Shown: piece by piece, positions 48,665 through 60,377 of the stretch | How positions within the stretch are numbered: the stretch's first letter is position 1 | Layout of the letters: every line of letters starts with the position of its first letter | Made by a program: the position numbers and the translations under genes | Source: Neospora caninum Liverpool | Lineage: Eukaryota; Apicomplexa; Conoidasida; Eucoccidiorida; Sarcocystidae | Reading direction: 5' to 3' | NCBI RefSeq assembly: GCF_000208865.1 | Contig: NC_018394.1 | Coordinates: forward strand, 2,669,797-2,733,796 | Length of the DNA: 64,000 nucleotides | Notes under the pieces: model-generated | What the model was told of the DNA's origin: nothing | The model's input: the letters and a program-made list of their open reading frames with translations, nothing else | Database searches by the model: none

Positions 48665-51600
48665 ATGCGCACAACGATGGGAAGAATTCTTGTTTACCCG
48701 GAACTCTCAGGGGAACGTCCGTGTCCAAGAAAGGATTGCCAAACATCCAACCACCAGCAAGACACCATGGCTCTCCCGTCTGCCTCCTCGTTCATTTCTT
48801 CTTCTTCTTCTTCTTCTTCTTCTTCTTCTTCTGCTTTGTCTTTGCCGAGTTCTGCTTCGAACCCCATCGCTGCGCAGTTTTTTTGCCAGGTGTCTTCTCC
48901 CTCTGCTGTCTCTGTTTCCTCTCCTTCGTCCTTTTCTTCTCGCCTGGAGGGCCGCAGCGCTGCACCAGCTGAGTCCCCCGTCGGCAGACCTCGAGAGCTT
49001 CCTCTCAGCAGTGCGCGTTTCAGCGGGAGGCGCGCCTCTCCACAGACCCGCGAAGGAGAAGAGCTGCGACAGACCAGCCTGGCGAAACACGGAGAAGCCG
49101 GAACCGGGGGAGGTCGGCGAGACCACGACGGAAAGCGTGGCGGAGAAAAAGAGAGAGGGCAAGGAGAACAAGGAAAGCAAGGAGAACAAGGAGATCAAGA
49201 ACACGACGACGGCGTCTGCCTCTTGTGCAGAAGCGATGATGTTGTCAAGCAGTGGGGAGTTGCGCCCGTCGCTTCGTTTTCGTCGTCGACCGTCCATGCG
49301 GGTGGTTTCTGGGAAAACGCGTTTTTCTCAGTCGCGCCGGAGGACCGGCGACCGTTGCTGTTAGGGCCCTTCTCGGACGAGGCGTTCGGAGGCGCGCTAA
49401 GCGAACTGACGGTCGACGGACTGGAGACGAAAATGCGAGGCGAGCAGAAGCAGCGGGTGTCTGTCCACGTCGCGAGCGACAGATGCCTGAACTTTGCCGA
49501 GAAAAACTTCAAGTACGAATTCCTGGATTTCTCGGATTTGGTGCGTCGAATCCGAGCCCAAGTCCGGGGCGAACGAGGGGGAAGCCGCAGCTCACACGCA
49601 ACGGGAAAAGGCGCAATCGCCGAAGGCGCGGGCGACAGCAGGCAGGACGGGGAGGCGCACGGTACCGAACCTCGTTGTCTCGCGTCGTTGAGCGAAGACT
49701 CCACATTTCGTCGCGAGTTTTATTATTTCCGATCTCTGGGACGACGGCCGGCGAAGGATCCTTCGGCGCTCTCTGCCATGAGTTCAGCCATCGCGGCGAA
49801 GTTCCACCTCCCACCGGGGCTTCGAATTCAAGATGCGAATCCGCCGACTCCCTCGTCGCGGTGTCTTTCCTCTTCTCCCCAGCCTTCTGCCTCTTCTCTG
49901 CCTTCGTCTCCACCGACCTCTCTTCAGTCTGCTTCCCGTTCGTCAACGTCTTCCACTTCTTGTTCCTCACCTTCCTCTTCCGATTCTTCTTCCGCTTCTG
50001 TTTCTTCGACTAACGCGTTTGCGGCCCTCTCGGCTTCTGCGCGGTCTGCGGAGGCCGTCCCAGGCTCGCCCGTTAGCTCAACTTACCCCCCCTGCTGCGT
50101 GGCCACAGCCCTCGGCGCGCCTGCTTCGCGGACTTTCTCGGGACAGCCTCGGGTCTCGGCGCTACTCGAAAAAGAAAGGCATGCAGTCGGGTCAGCCACA
50201 GAAGTTGAGAAGCGTCTGTCGACGAGCGGCGCTTCGCTCGCTTGTGGCAAAACGGTTCTGAAAGACGTCGCAGCCTCCCCCTCTTCTTCCGGGTGCGCCG
50301 TTCCTGCGGGGGACGAGACCGAATCGGCGATGGAGATAAGTCGACGGACCGTTTCTGAGGGGCCGAAAGAAGGTTGCATGCGCGGGGAGATCAAGAAGAG
50401 AGAAGCCGGGGAGACTGCCAGGTGCTGTGGAGAGGACGCGATGAGGCGTCGGGGAAAACGCGCAGACGAGAAGAACAAAAAGGAGAAGAAAGACGGTGTT
50501 CAGGCCGCAGGACGCAGAGACAAAGATGAGCATCTCTCTGACTCGAGTGTACGGCTCGAAGAACACTCGACCGTTTTGCGCGTGGCGCAACCAGGAGTGG
50601 AGCTGTGGACGCACTACGATATTCCAGACGTGAGGCAATACAGTTCGGCATCCCCCAGGACGACGCCGACGTTTTGGTCTTTCTTTGGTTTGGCGACTCA
50701 CACATAAATACAGGCAGATGAGGCGAGGTTCATTTTATGCATGTGCCAATACCTGCAACGCAGATACAAACGTGTGTTTGTAAACGATGGATTTGCACCA
50801 GCCTCGTTTTGTCTTTTCAAACCATGTTAAGCTTGTTGGGTGTAGCTGGCCTTCCGCACCCAGTGTGGAGCGCTCACGCTTCTTTCTTTTGCGCCCTTCC
50901 TCTGAGCAGAATTTCCTCGTTCAGATTTCCGGCTACAAGCGGGTCTTCCTCTTCCCTCCTTCGACAGTCAACAGGCTGGGCATCCGCGGATCCTCGTCGT
51001 CGATTAAGGTGAGAGGCGAGAGCAGCCGAGGACAGACTGGCTGGGGAGATCGTGTGAACGACTCGGAAAAGGCATCTCTCGAAACCAAAGATAGATATAC
51101 GACAAACATTGGAGCAAGGCACAGCAGAGAAAGAAAGCAAAACGTAGCAGAGCACAAGAAAGCGAACAGATAGGAGAGCAGAGACTCTGAAAGAACTTGC
51201 CGCAGTGACGTAGGAGCTAAGCAAAGAGAGAATCTCGGCTGAACGACAAATGTTTAGATAGACGCCGTGGATGCAACGAGAGTTCCTTTTTTTTATCGCC
51301 GGTCGCTTCGTCGAAATGATATCTCCATCTTGCGCTGAAACGCTGCTCCTGTTCTCGACCTGTCTTCTTGCGACTCGCTTCTCTGCCGTTCCGTCGCTCT
51401 GCGCTTCGCTCGTACCGGCGTAAACACGCCACTTCGAGGGCTGTTCTGATCCTTGAGCTATCGTGCGGGTCTGTGTCTCGACCCTGGGCAGAGGCTGAGT
51501 GACACGCAAGGCACGATGTTTCTCAGGAAGTCGTCCTCGCTCTTGCACTGCGACAAACGGAGTCAAACACACACGCAAGGAAACGCTGTCTGGCCCCCGT

Positions 51601-53797
51601 CGCTCGCATCCTTTTACGGTCTTCTTACGATATGCTCGGGGCCTTTTCTGTGTTGTCAGGGACTCGTGTCCGGCTGCGCAGATTTCGCGGCGTATCCCGA
51701 AGCCTGCTCGGCTTTGCGCGAGGCGTCCTTCGTTGATTTGACTCCAGGATCGATTCTTTTCCTCCCTTCTCGCTGGTTGCATGGCGTCTTCATGGTCCCC
51801 GCTGTAGCCGATCTCTGCGCGCGCTGCCGGTCCTATTTAAAGCACCTCGACTCGCGACGTGGGGCGCCGGCGCCTTCGAACGAGGCGAGAGACTCCGCGA
51901 CAGAGGGGCGAACGAAAATCGTTCCGGAAGCTTCGTCTCGTGAGGCAGCGCGCGGCGAGATTGACGCAAGCTGGGAGCGGAAAGAGTGTGAGGAACCGGA
52001 GAGAGGAGACCAAGGGTGTGCGAAAATTGTAAACGTCAGGACTGAACTCGGACGCAAAGCAGAGAGTGACACAGAAAGACACACAAGGACAAGGATGGTA
52101 CAGGAAGAGATGGAGACGGACGCAGAAGGCCACGAAACGGAGAAGGCTGACGCGTGTGTGTCGATCAACGTCTTTTTCTATGATCGAACAGTGCCAAATG
52201 CCGACGTCGTGTACGCAAAGAAGGATATCTATGGAAACAAGGTACGCTTTTCAGGAGTCAACATCCGGGACAGAAACGGAGGGCGCGAACGCCTAGGCCG
52301 CCAGCGGGATTGTGCCTCCGAGGAGCCTCACCGCTTCTTGTGTCGCATGGACAAAACAGAGCAACACTGTTTCTCTGTTAAGGGATTCGTCTAGTTGGTT
52401 GTCTCGTTCACTCTGTTTCTTTAACGGCGCAAGAAGATGAGATGGTGACAGGCATGGCGGAGCATTCCACGTGCCTCCGTGACGACGCGAACCCTTCGAA
52501 GTGCTGGGCATCTCCTGGGATGGGGAAGGCTCGGTCTGCTGTGGGAGGCGTGGAGGAGCAATCGCGGCAAAAGGATGGAATACGCAACAGCGACTATTGG
52601 TGTGCGTGACGTGAAACATCCCGGTGAATCTCGTTTGTCGAAGAAAAACGGGGTTGCTAAACCGAGACAGCAAAGGGCTTAATTATGTCGTAACGTTGTT
52701 ATTACGTTGACCTCGGATCACTATTCCAGTGTTAGTCCAACACGTTTTCTGTAGAGTAATAATAACTCTGCTGATCATGGACTACGAAAGGGAAAGGGGC
52801 GTTCCCGTATGGAGCGTCGAAGGGGAAAGTGTTGGAGAGCAAAACATCGGCAAGCTTCACTCCATCTCAACGACCGAAGGCGGCGATCTACGGCTTCGTT
52901 TGCGTCGTTCTGTCTCAGCGCTGTGTTCCGTCGTTCTCGTCCACTCGGGATCAGTCCCATTCTTGCAGGATAAGATGCTTCCTCCAATTTTCTCCTGTAG
53001 TTCTTTCTTGAGGTCATCGTGCTTGTGTGGGCCAAGCAGACGCAAATGGGACACCCGACGAAGGAAGACCTCACGGCTTTGTTTCTGATTGCCGTTCGCT
53101 CTTTTCACTCAGTCCGCCATCATTTCCTTCTGTCTTTCCTGTCCCGTCGAACAGGATCCTGAGGTCTACGACCAGGCGCGAACAATCGTCGCCCAACAGC
53201 TCGTTCCAGTAAGCGTTTCGAATTTATGCCGTGCAGAGGAGCTATCTGCAGCGCCGTATGCTGAGAATGTGTGGCGATGGCATCTGCCGCTGAGGTGGTC
53301 CGCGGTGTTTCGGAGTTGGAGAACTGTCCTGTATTTCGTTTTCTATTGCTACCCAGCAGTTCAGAACCACTCCAACCCCGTCCTGAAAGACTCGGTAGCC
53401 CTGCGCCTTTGCTTAGGGCTACGTGCTTTTCTGCTGTGCACCTTCTTGCTACCGGCTTTCGGTTCCGTTTCACACCTCGTCTCATTTGACAGCCGAGTGT
53501 GTTTCGCGGGATTTCGGCCGTTTCCTTCAGGCGCTCTCGTCCCTGCCCAAGACGGCGGCAGCCTTTTATCTGCGCAAGCTCTCAGTGGAGCTGCTGGACC
53601 TCGCGACCGCCATGGAAAGCAAGGGGAATCCCCGGGAGCCCTCCCCCCCCCCCCCCCCCGGGCTTGAGTGGGATATAGCGCCTACACGAAACAGGCATTG
53701 CTCTGATGGTCTAGGAGAATCGCCTGTGGAATTGCTTGACGGGGCAGAATTGGGAATGCAGAGTGGGCGTGCTGTACCTATCCTTCCGGTGCGCTGA
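48665..53797 (+). CDS. JmjC-domain Fe(II)/2-oxoglutarate hydroxylase, TYW5-like (wybutosine pathway); five exons
   Basis: Exons: 48665-50629, 50910-51008, 51660-52241, 53155-53208, 53498-53797; all in phase 0, about 999 residues. TYW5-like features in order: RRPLLLGPF, VSVHVASDRCLNFAEKNFKY, EFYYFRSLG, then WTHYDIPDN with Fe ligands H650 and D652, the following strand FLVQISGYKRVFLFPP (K665 probably binds 2-oxoglutarate), LTPGSILFLPSRWLHGV with third ligand H729, and INVFFYD leading to KKDIYGNKDPEVYDQAR, the TYW5 signature. TYW5 hydroxylates the wybutosine precursor on tRNA-Phe position 37. The protein is about three times the length of human TYW5, owing to a Ser-rich N-terminus, a roughly 270-residue insertion before WTHYDIP and about 110 residues after H729. 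The start could instead be ATG 48767. The exon 5 acceptor was chosen on phase. A 17-C run near the 3' end makes the last 50 codons uncertain. Confidence 0.78.
48796..48833 (+). repeat. (TTC)n triplet repeat encoding poly-Ser
   Basis: Eleven to twelve tandem ttc/tct triplets give a run of Ser residues in the N-terminal region of the TYW5-like protein. Length variation would keep the frame. Confidence 0.93.
53643..53659 (+). repeat. Poly-C run near the end of the TYW5-like frame
   Basis: Seventeen consecutive C follow codons for GNPREPS. As written the frame reads through to a stop at 53795-53797. A shift by one into the frame ending at 53667 stops within a few codons. Such a run may vary naturally or be a sequencing inaccuracy. 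Confidence 0.9.
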
Positions 53798-54486
53798 CGC
53801 TGTTTATGGGTGTATAGCCATCCACTGGTTCGTTTGGTGGTGCTCGTCCATTTTTGAGTTCACTTTTGCTACGAGATGCCAGCCGATGATGAGTATCGGT
53901 TCGTACTCACGCTGAACAGGGAACAACTCATCTATCCTTATACGTATCTATCTATATATACACATATCTTCGCGTCCGGTTCCGTATATTGATTCATGCT
54001 CACGCGTCCGTCAGGTACTGGTCCTTCGAGCGCCGCAGATACTCGGGGAGTCTCCATCCCCACGCGGGGCGCTGAGGGGATGGATCCCCCAACGCCATTA
54101 TGCACCGTCTCCTGAGACATGTTCTTGAAGAGGAAACTGCCTCTGTTTTTCCAACCGTTTACCGACAGCGGGAGTGTCTCGGTTGACGGAAGCTTTTACC
54201 ACTTTGACGAGCCAAACTACGGGTCATTACTAACGCTTGACCAGAATCGGTCGCTGCAGAGTTCCCTTTGCACTTTAGGTGTGGCCACACACATTCACGC
54301 AGTGGGTGTCTCTCAAGCTGCCGGTCAGAATCGGCGCCCGACGACCTCTCCGACTCTCACTTAGCCTTTAAGCGTCTGCCATATCAAAATACTCGTGCAT
54401 AGCGATGACAGCTACCAGCTTACGCTGCACAGAACTATGTCACGCGGCGGGCTGTGAGCACCTCTGCAACACTACAGAGTTGCCGT
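53798..54486. other. Intergenic, 3' of the TYW5-like gene
   Basis: Short frames only, none recognisable, with a few TATA-rich words at 53940-53970. The interval lies between two genes that would converge if the tentative gene at 54487-55352 is real, so it would hold two 3' UTRs. Confidence 0.4.
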
Positions 54487-55352
54487 TTAGTTAGGGCTGC
54501 CGGAAGACAAGTTTCGAGAAGGGAATTCTACGTGTGAGTCGCCGTGCAAGCAAACGTTCTTTTGCCCCGACAGAGCTTCCGCCCAAGGGTTGTGGTAGTC
54601 GCTTTGCCACGCGCGGAGCCTGGCCATCGGCAGCGCATCGAACCACGCAACGTCCAGTGACGTTTGTGGGCAAGAAAGAAAATAACCAAAGTTTTTTGGA
54701 TCTGTAGCTGTGTCAGCGAACCGCGTTAGGTCTGGTAAACTTATCGTCCCGAGTAGTTTCCCCATAAAATGAGTGGCCCCCAGCAGTTCTGGAAGAGCAG
54801 CCGCAAAATGGACGCACGCCCAGCTGAGCTTTGCCGAGAGAACAGGAGCATCTCACGACGGTTAGAGGCTAGGAATCATAAGAGCGCGCCTCCCCAACGA
54901 GACGGTACGCTGCTAGGGGAGCAAAGGAGCAGATAATATGTGAGCAGTGATGGTATGACGCATTATCAGTAGGCTCACAGAAACGCCCGCAGCACATCGA
55001 GGGCACGTCAGCATACGAGGTGAGATTGAAGTGGTTGCTATGAAGTTATCCTTCGGCAAAACGTTGACAGTGACACGGCGTCCACGCAGCGAAGAAATGT
55101 GCAAAAAGTGAATACGATTCAGGTCAGCACCACAGACGTCACATGAAAATTTCTTTTCTCACGGAATACAAGGTGCAGATTCTGCTTTCTGTGGTTGTCA
55201 ACAGGCGTGGTGTTCTGGACTCCCTAAGTGCAAGGTATTTCAAGGCGTAGCTTGCAACGGGCTGAGGATAGTAACACTCGATAACGCTCGTGTGCATTTG
55301 AATGTTGATCACTACAACATCTGGCAAAGGTTCGGCGCAGATAATCGCTACA
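54487..55352 (-). CDS. Tentative unrecognised gene, three linked exon-like frames
   Basis: I do not recognise this product. Three minus-strand segments have coding-like character and join in phase: 55352-55163 (contains PLPDVVVINIQMHTSVIECY), 55050-54979 (contains MLTCPRCAAGVS) and 54828-54487 (contains FADTATDPKNFGYFLSCP, ends SSGSPN-stop). The borders are a good acceptor CTCTCCACAG, donors GTGAGA and GTGAGC, and acceptors GCCGAAG and GGCAAAG, which are weaker. The introns would be about 112 and 150 bases. A further frame at 55821-55496 with a CPFC motif may be an upstream exon, since it begins after the acceptor-like CTCGTTGCAG. No family can be named. It may be a lineage-specific protein, a degraded gene or chance. 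Confidence 0.33.
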
Positions 55353-56710
55353 CTGTGGAGAGAAAATGTGCAGCCACGGCCACGAACGTAAAAAGCTGAA
55401 CGGCGTACACCTTTCGAAATTACAATCACTTCCCGGTCGATCGCCACATAGACACATTCCCTGCGAGCAGGACGCACGCTCAACTTTTGGTGGCGTCAGG
55501 GCGGCTCGGGCACCGACGACTGGTGTTTGGCTTGGGGCACATATATCACGCCTTGACCCCCTAAGGTTCCAGATGCAAAGTGACACGAATCTTGTCTCAT
55601 TGTCGTCCAAGTGTTGGACCGCCGCCGGATATGTTGCAAACCCCGCAGGTCAGCACAGCAGAATGGGCATACAGATAATAGTAATCTATTCGTGAGGAAC
55701 GGGTGCTCATCTGGAGTCAGACAGCGGCTAGCTGCCAACCGCGTGAGAGCGTGTTTAACTTTCCCCGTTCCCGTGGCCACAAAACTTCTCCCGATGACGC
55801 GTAGCGGAAACGCGACAAGCACTGCAACGAGAGGTGAGACATAACGTCAACGAAGCTAAACGCCTGTTTCCCTGACCATGTGGTTCACCCCGTGATTCTG
55901 CTGCAAGATGATTTTCAAGTGATTTTTTGCTCTGGCTGTGGACTCTTGCTGAGAATCAGAAAGAGAAGGCGAGATGTATGATCTTATGAGCGTAGCCAGG
56001 ACCAACAGACACTGGACTGTTGTCCGGCTGACGCCATCCCACACAACTGCCGCGTAGTGGAAACCCCCTCGATCGTGACCATCGTTTTCCCGGAGTCGAA
56101 AGCATCGGTTGGGTTCCGTAGTTTTCGGGTGTTGTTTCCCCGTGATTATCCGCGAGTCGTTGCTATTCGTTCGTCTTAGTTGTTTTCGTTGCCACATTAC
56201 GGGTTGTTTCCTACCAAAATCGGGAATTGGAGCCTTCTCGTTTAAGTACGTGCGTTTATGTTGATCTTTTGTCAATGTACAGTCTACTGCCCCACAAAGA
56301 TGGGCATTAAGTCCTTCTCTTTGCCACGCCAGCAGCCACAAAAGACTCTCGTTCGTCTGAGTCGTGGTGAATCCTTGAGTCGGGTGAGGATTCCGTTCAG
56401 CCTTCCAGGTGGAAGGTGACCTTTGGTACGGCACTGCCCTTCAACTTTTTCTGTTCTCCAAAGTGGGCGATTGAACTTCACAGCTTTCTGGTCACGTGGA
56501 AGTAAACGAGTTCGTTCCTCTGAGTGAAAGTCATTCCCCCGGACGATGAAACATAGCAACAAATGAGGAAAGGGTCGGTACACATTCAGTTCGACCTGTT
56601 CCCATTTTGCCTGGGCTCTGCAGTAAGATTCGCTCGACCGTTCCCGTCTCTATTTCCGATCCCTGGAGAGGTTCGCTCGTAACCTCGTGGCTCGTCATAA
56701 CCGGTGAGGC
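55353..56710. other. Region without a confident gene
   Basis: Possible upstream exons of the tentative minus-strand gene lie here, notably the frame 55821-55496. A minus-strand frame of 192 codons at 55856-56434 has no recognisable domain. The right end should include the promoter of the proline-rich gene at 56711. Confidence 0.35.
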
Positions 56711-57850
56711 ATGTCAACACCAGAAATGAAATTGATGCCTCTGCTCCCCGGTTGGGCTGTTCCACGCAGCTGGGCAGGCGAGTGGAGGCAAGAGCCAACC
56801 GCTTGTCGCCACACCCGGAGCCCTTCGTTGCGTGAGAAGACGCTATTGGTCGCATTGTATTTCTTTGCCTCCGGATTCCCTGGATTCTGTTCACATGAAT
56901 CCGAAACCTCAAGGACACACGTACAGAGAGAGGAAGCGCGTTGGGTTGCGGCGGAGGATGTTGGACCGTTCCTCTCTGGAAAGTTGCGTACGACAACAGG
57001 TGTCGTGACTCCAACGGGGGTGCCTGTGGCGGACTTGTTCACCGTCTCCCCGTTAGAAACTCTGGATGCCCCAAGAGCCGAAATGGTCTCAAAAACAGTG
57101 GAGGCTGGTGGCGCGACAGCAACCCCAGGTTCACCACTTGGCACACCTCCTCAGTTACGGCGGGGGGCCAGTGACTCTCAGGGGAATGATATGCCTCCCG
57201 AGAAGCCCTTCGACCTGTCGCCTTTCCTCAAGCGTGGACCAGATGGTGTTGCTGTCGGGAGAGTATCCGAAGACATGCGTCAAGAAGGAGACCCCACAGA
57301 TATAAAGACACCGGAAACCCCAGTGTCATCCGAGGGCTCGCCATCGACAGACACCTTTCCTGCAGCCGACCCCTTTGGGACGGCCTCAAAACCCGGTGCC
57401 GGTGCTGAAAAGGTCAGCAATCCTGGACCCGTCGCTGCCGCAGAGGCTGACAAAAAGTCTGAAGAGCGACACTTGAGACCTCAACCTTACCCAGTCGGTG
57501 TTCCGGTCCCTGTCCCTTATTTTGCTGGAGTGTATCCTGGCGTGCCGCCTGTCTCCGTTGCCCCAGTACCGGCTTATCCTGGACGAGTGGCAGTACCCCC
57601 TCCTTTTCCACTCTCACCGCTCGTCGCTGGACCGACAGTTACAGCGCCGCCTCCTGTCGTCGGACCCATCTCCCCAGCCGCCGCCGTAGCAGCACCTGTG
57701 ATGTATGGACCGCCCACAGTTGCTCCTGCAATCATGCCGGCGGTCCCAGCAGCTGCCGCTCCCCCCGTACAGCAAGTGACGGTGACTGTTACTCCAGCAG
57801 CCCCAGCCCCTGCTCCATTTCTTGCGTGGGTTGTACCTGCTGCACGGTAA
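56711..57850 (+). CDS. Hypothetical proline/valine-rich secreted or membrane-anchored protein
   Basis: Uninterrupted frame of 379 codons. Residues about 44-61 (TLLVALYFFASGFPGFCS) form a hydrophobic segment with a plausible signal-peptidase site, preceded by a basic 43-residue stretch. The true start may therefore be an internal ATG or another exon. The rest lacks further membrane segments. It has an acidic Ser/Thr/Pro-rich middle (about 120-240) and a strongly Pro/Val/Ala-rich C-terminal third (about 250-379) with many PVP, PPP and VAP steps. Intrinsically disordered, Pro-rich secreted proteins of this sort are common among coccidian dense-granule and oocyst-wall proteins, but nothing here assigns a compartment. 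The frame's length and strong amino-acid bias support coding; its identity is unknown. Confidence 0.55.
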   Translation: MSTPEMKLMPLLPGWAVPRSWAGEWRQEPTACRHTRSPSLREKTLLVALYFFASGFPGFCSHESETSRTHVQREEARWVAAEDVGPFLSGKLRTTTGVVTPTGVPVADLFTVSPLETLDAPRAEMVSKTVEAGGATATPGSPLGTPPQLRRGASDSQGNDMPPEKPFDLSPFLKRGPDGVAVGRVSEDMRQEGDPTDIKTPETPVSSEGSPSTDTFPAADPFGTASKPGAGAEKVSNPGPVAAAEADKKSEERHLRPQPYPVGVPVPVPYFAGVYPGVPPVSVAPVPAYPGRVAVPPPFPLSPLVAGPTVTAPPPVVGPISPAAAVAAPVMYGPPTVAPAIMPAVPAAAAPPVQQVTVTVTPAAPAPAPFLAWVVPAAR

Positions 57851-60377
57851 GGATGTGTTTTTGGCATCATTTTCAACTCATGATTCTCGGCCGTTCATCC
57901 AGCGGTTCAAAGCAGCCACAAAAAGGTGCACTGAAGGAACGCCGAGAGGAATTCTGGCCGATGCAAAAAGATATCAGACAGCTGGGGACGAAGCCACTGC
58001 ACTGCGTTCAAAATCTTTTCTGGTGTCAGCATCCAGCCAGTGTAGCTCTGACGCAGGTTTCGTACCAAGTATGAGACGATCGTAGCACGCATGGTTGGTG
58101 TTTCAACGACGACACAGTATTGCCTAGACTTCTTGGACCTTCGGCAGTCGCGCTACCGCTAATGGATGACCAATTGCGGTTCGATGTGCCGTCGGCCATC
58201 TCTCAATAGGCGTTCTAGACAGCTACCATGACAGAACGCGCAATCAACAAAATTTCCGGCGCAGGTAGACGCGCGCTGCGGCGTCCAGAGATCGCCAGTT
58301 GATGCTGACTATGTAGGCATTCCAGTTTTATCTTTTGGCTGACAGTCTGAAGTGTAATTTTCCGTTGCTTTCTGGTGGTACAAAGAGCGACAACTTCGCC
58401 ATCTTTCCTGGAAACAAGAAAATCACTCATAGTACTGTACCGGGGAGACATCGACAAAACCTCCATGTTCGGATACGGCGGTGGTCGTGTGCACGTCGCT
58501 GAGTTTATCCGTCAGTTGTTGGTTGATGCGGTTTTGACCACTTTCGCTCGAGACACCCGGCAGAAAGCACATCGTCTAGAGAGCTCACCCGTGTCTGCTT
58601 GAAGCTATAAACCGGCACGAAAGTCCCACCGCAGCTGTGTGTGTGTGTGTGGCCTTCCTTCTTCGTCAATTTGTGGATATACATGTGCCATGCTACTCTG
58701 TGCCGTCCGATACGAGTGAAAATGCAAACCAACTCACGCCACTGGATACCTCCAGCATCTCTGGGGGAGGCCGCATGCCTCTCCGGTCAGAGGAAGCCCA
58801 CGACCGGACGTTGCGCCTTCGCGTCTACCGCAAATCACGTGTTCTGGATAGTGCCCTGGACCAGAGCGGAGCGGTACAAACCATGCGGCACTCCACCGAA
58901 AAGCTGCGGCTTCAGTCGTATAACCGCAGAAGTCCAACTGACGAATCTCATCAATTTTCAGAGAAGGGACTAGTGGCCGTATGAACGGGAAATGTTGTGC
59001 TTTAAACGGAAACAATCTGCGACACAAATCGTCCACGACTCACAATTCGCGGCATATCAGACTACGCACGAGTAATGACGAAAACAGAAACGCTGAATCT
59101 GACATTCGCTTCCATGAGGTATTCGCATGTATACTGCGGTTTGCGGGTGACAGAACATGAAAAATACAGCAACATCGCATGTTGCACAGATAGACATTGA
59201 ATGCGAGAAGACAGCCGACGTCGCCCTGCTGTAGCTACTGCATGGCGGGGGACGAATAACGATGGTGAGAAAAAACGGGGAGCGGGAGTCCGCAGCGACG
59301 TGACCAACCTGGGCACAAGTTTCGCGTTTGAACGCGTCGCTCCAGGCAATCCGTACAGAGAGTCGAGACAACGAAATGATGGAGGAGACTAACACTGAAT
59401 GGCGACGAAAAGGGGCGTCGCAGCAGGCTCGCAACCTGGCCTGATGTTTCATCTCTGGTCTCCCTACTACTTCGATACATAGAGCAGTTATCCACCTGCA
59501 AACCATTGGAGGAGCAAGGTTACCTACAAATGAGCGCACTAGAAGGGTGATGGACCCACTACACTTGGATGGCCCCTCATGTCCTTTTTCAGCGGACGCA
59601 ACACACATCACACCACATGAACTGACCGGGATTCCCGCTGTATGTACACGAAAAGACTAGAACAGCTGTACACCTACGTTTCCACTGACACGGGGCACGC
59701 GGCATCGTGCATGGGTGGCCAAATTCGATTGCCAGGGAACACTCCAACAAGGGCCATGTTTCCTCGCTATACGCGCGCAGGCTCTGTGCCTACAGCGTTT
59801 CCAAACGCATCCATCCACTCGTAGCGCACAAACGTGTGACGCCATTCATACTTCACCACCGCCCAGGAGGCAAAAGTCGCAAAGCAGACAAGAGTCGGGT
59901 TGGAACACATTTCTGTGTACAGGGACATCTACTCTCCGGGCTACAACCCCAGACCCTGCGGATGGACCAGATAACATGTCTCGTGCCTGTGTCGCAACGC
60001 CCAGCGTGTAGCACAGGCACACACCGAAGGATCTCACGGCCGTTTCGGGCGCGATGCCTCTGCACACGTCGTCCTCTGGGAACGACAGGGAGGTTCCCTC
60101 CACCTGTCTGTTCCCTGTTTTCGTCACCCGCAAAACGTGAAGCAGCGACTCCGCTGTAACGCCCGCATCCCGTGAGTCGCGCACCTGGTGCTACACCCCT
60201 TTTGCGGTCGCGCTCTCGAAAAAGACCCCTCTCTTTCTTCTCAGCCCGTCTCCCGCCTTGCAATCTGTCGCGCTCTCGCCCTCGCTTCACAAAATAGATC
60301 GACTGCTAACTGAGGCGGGAGTCCCACTCGGTCATCTGTACGGACTCGCACGTGCGCTCGCGTTGAGTCCCAGCACC
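57851..60377. other. Intergenic, 3' sides of the proline-rich gene and the exchanger
   Basis: The largest frame is 184 codons on the minus strand (59057-59611), Ser/Cys-rich without a domain. No RNA gene or tandem repeat beyond a short (GT)n at 58637-58652 was seen. Confidence 0.4.
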
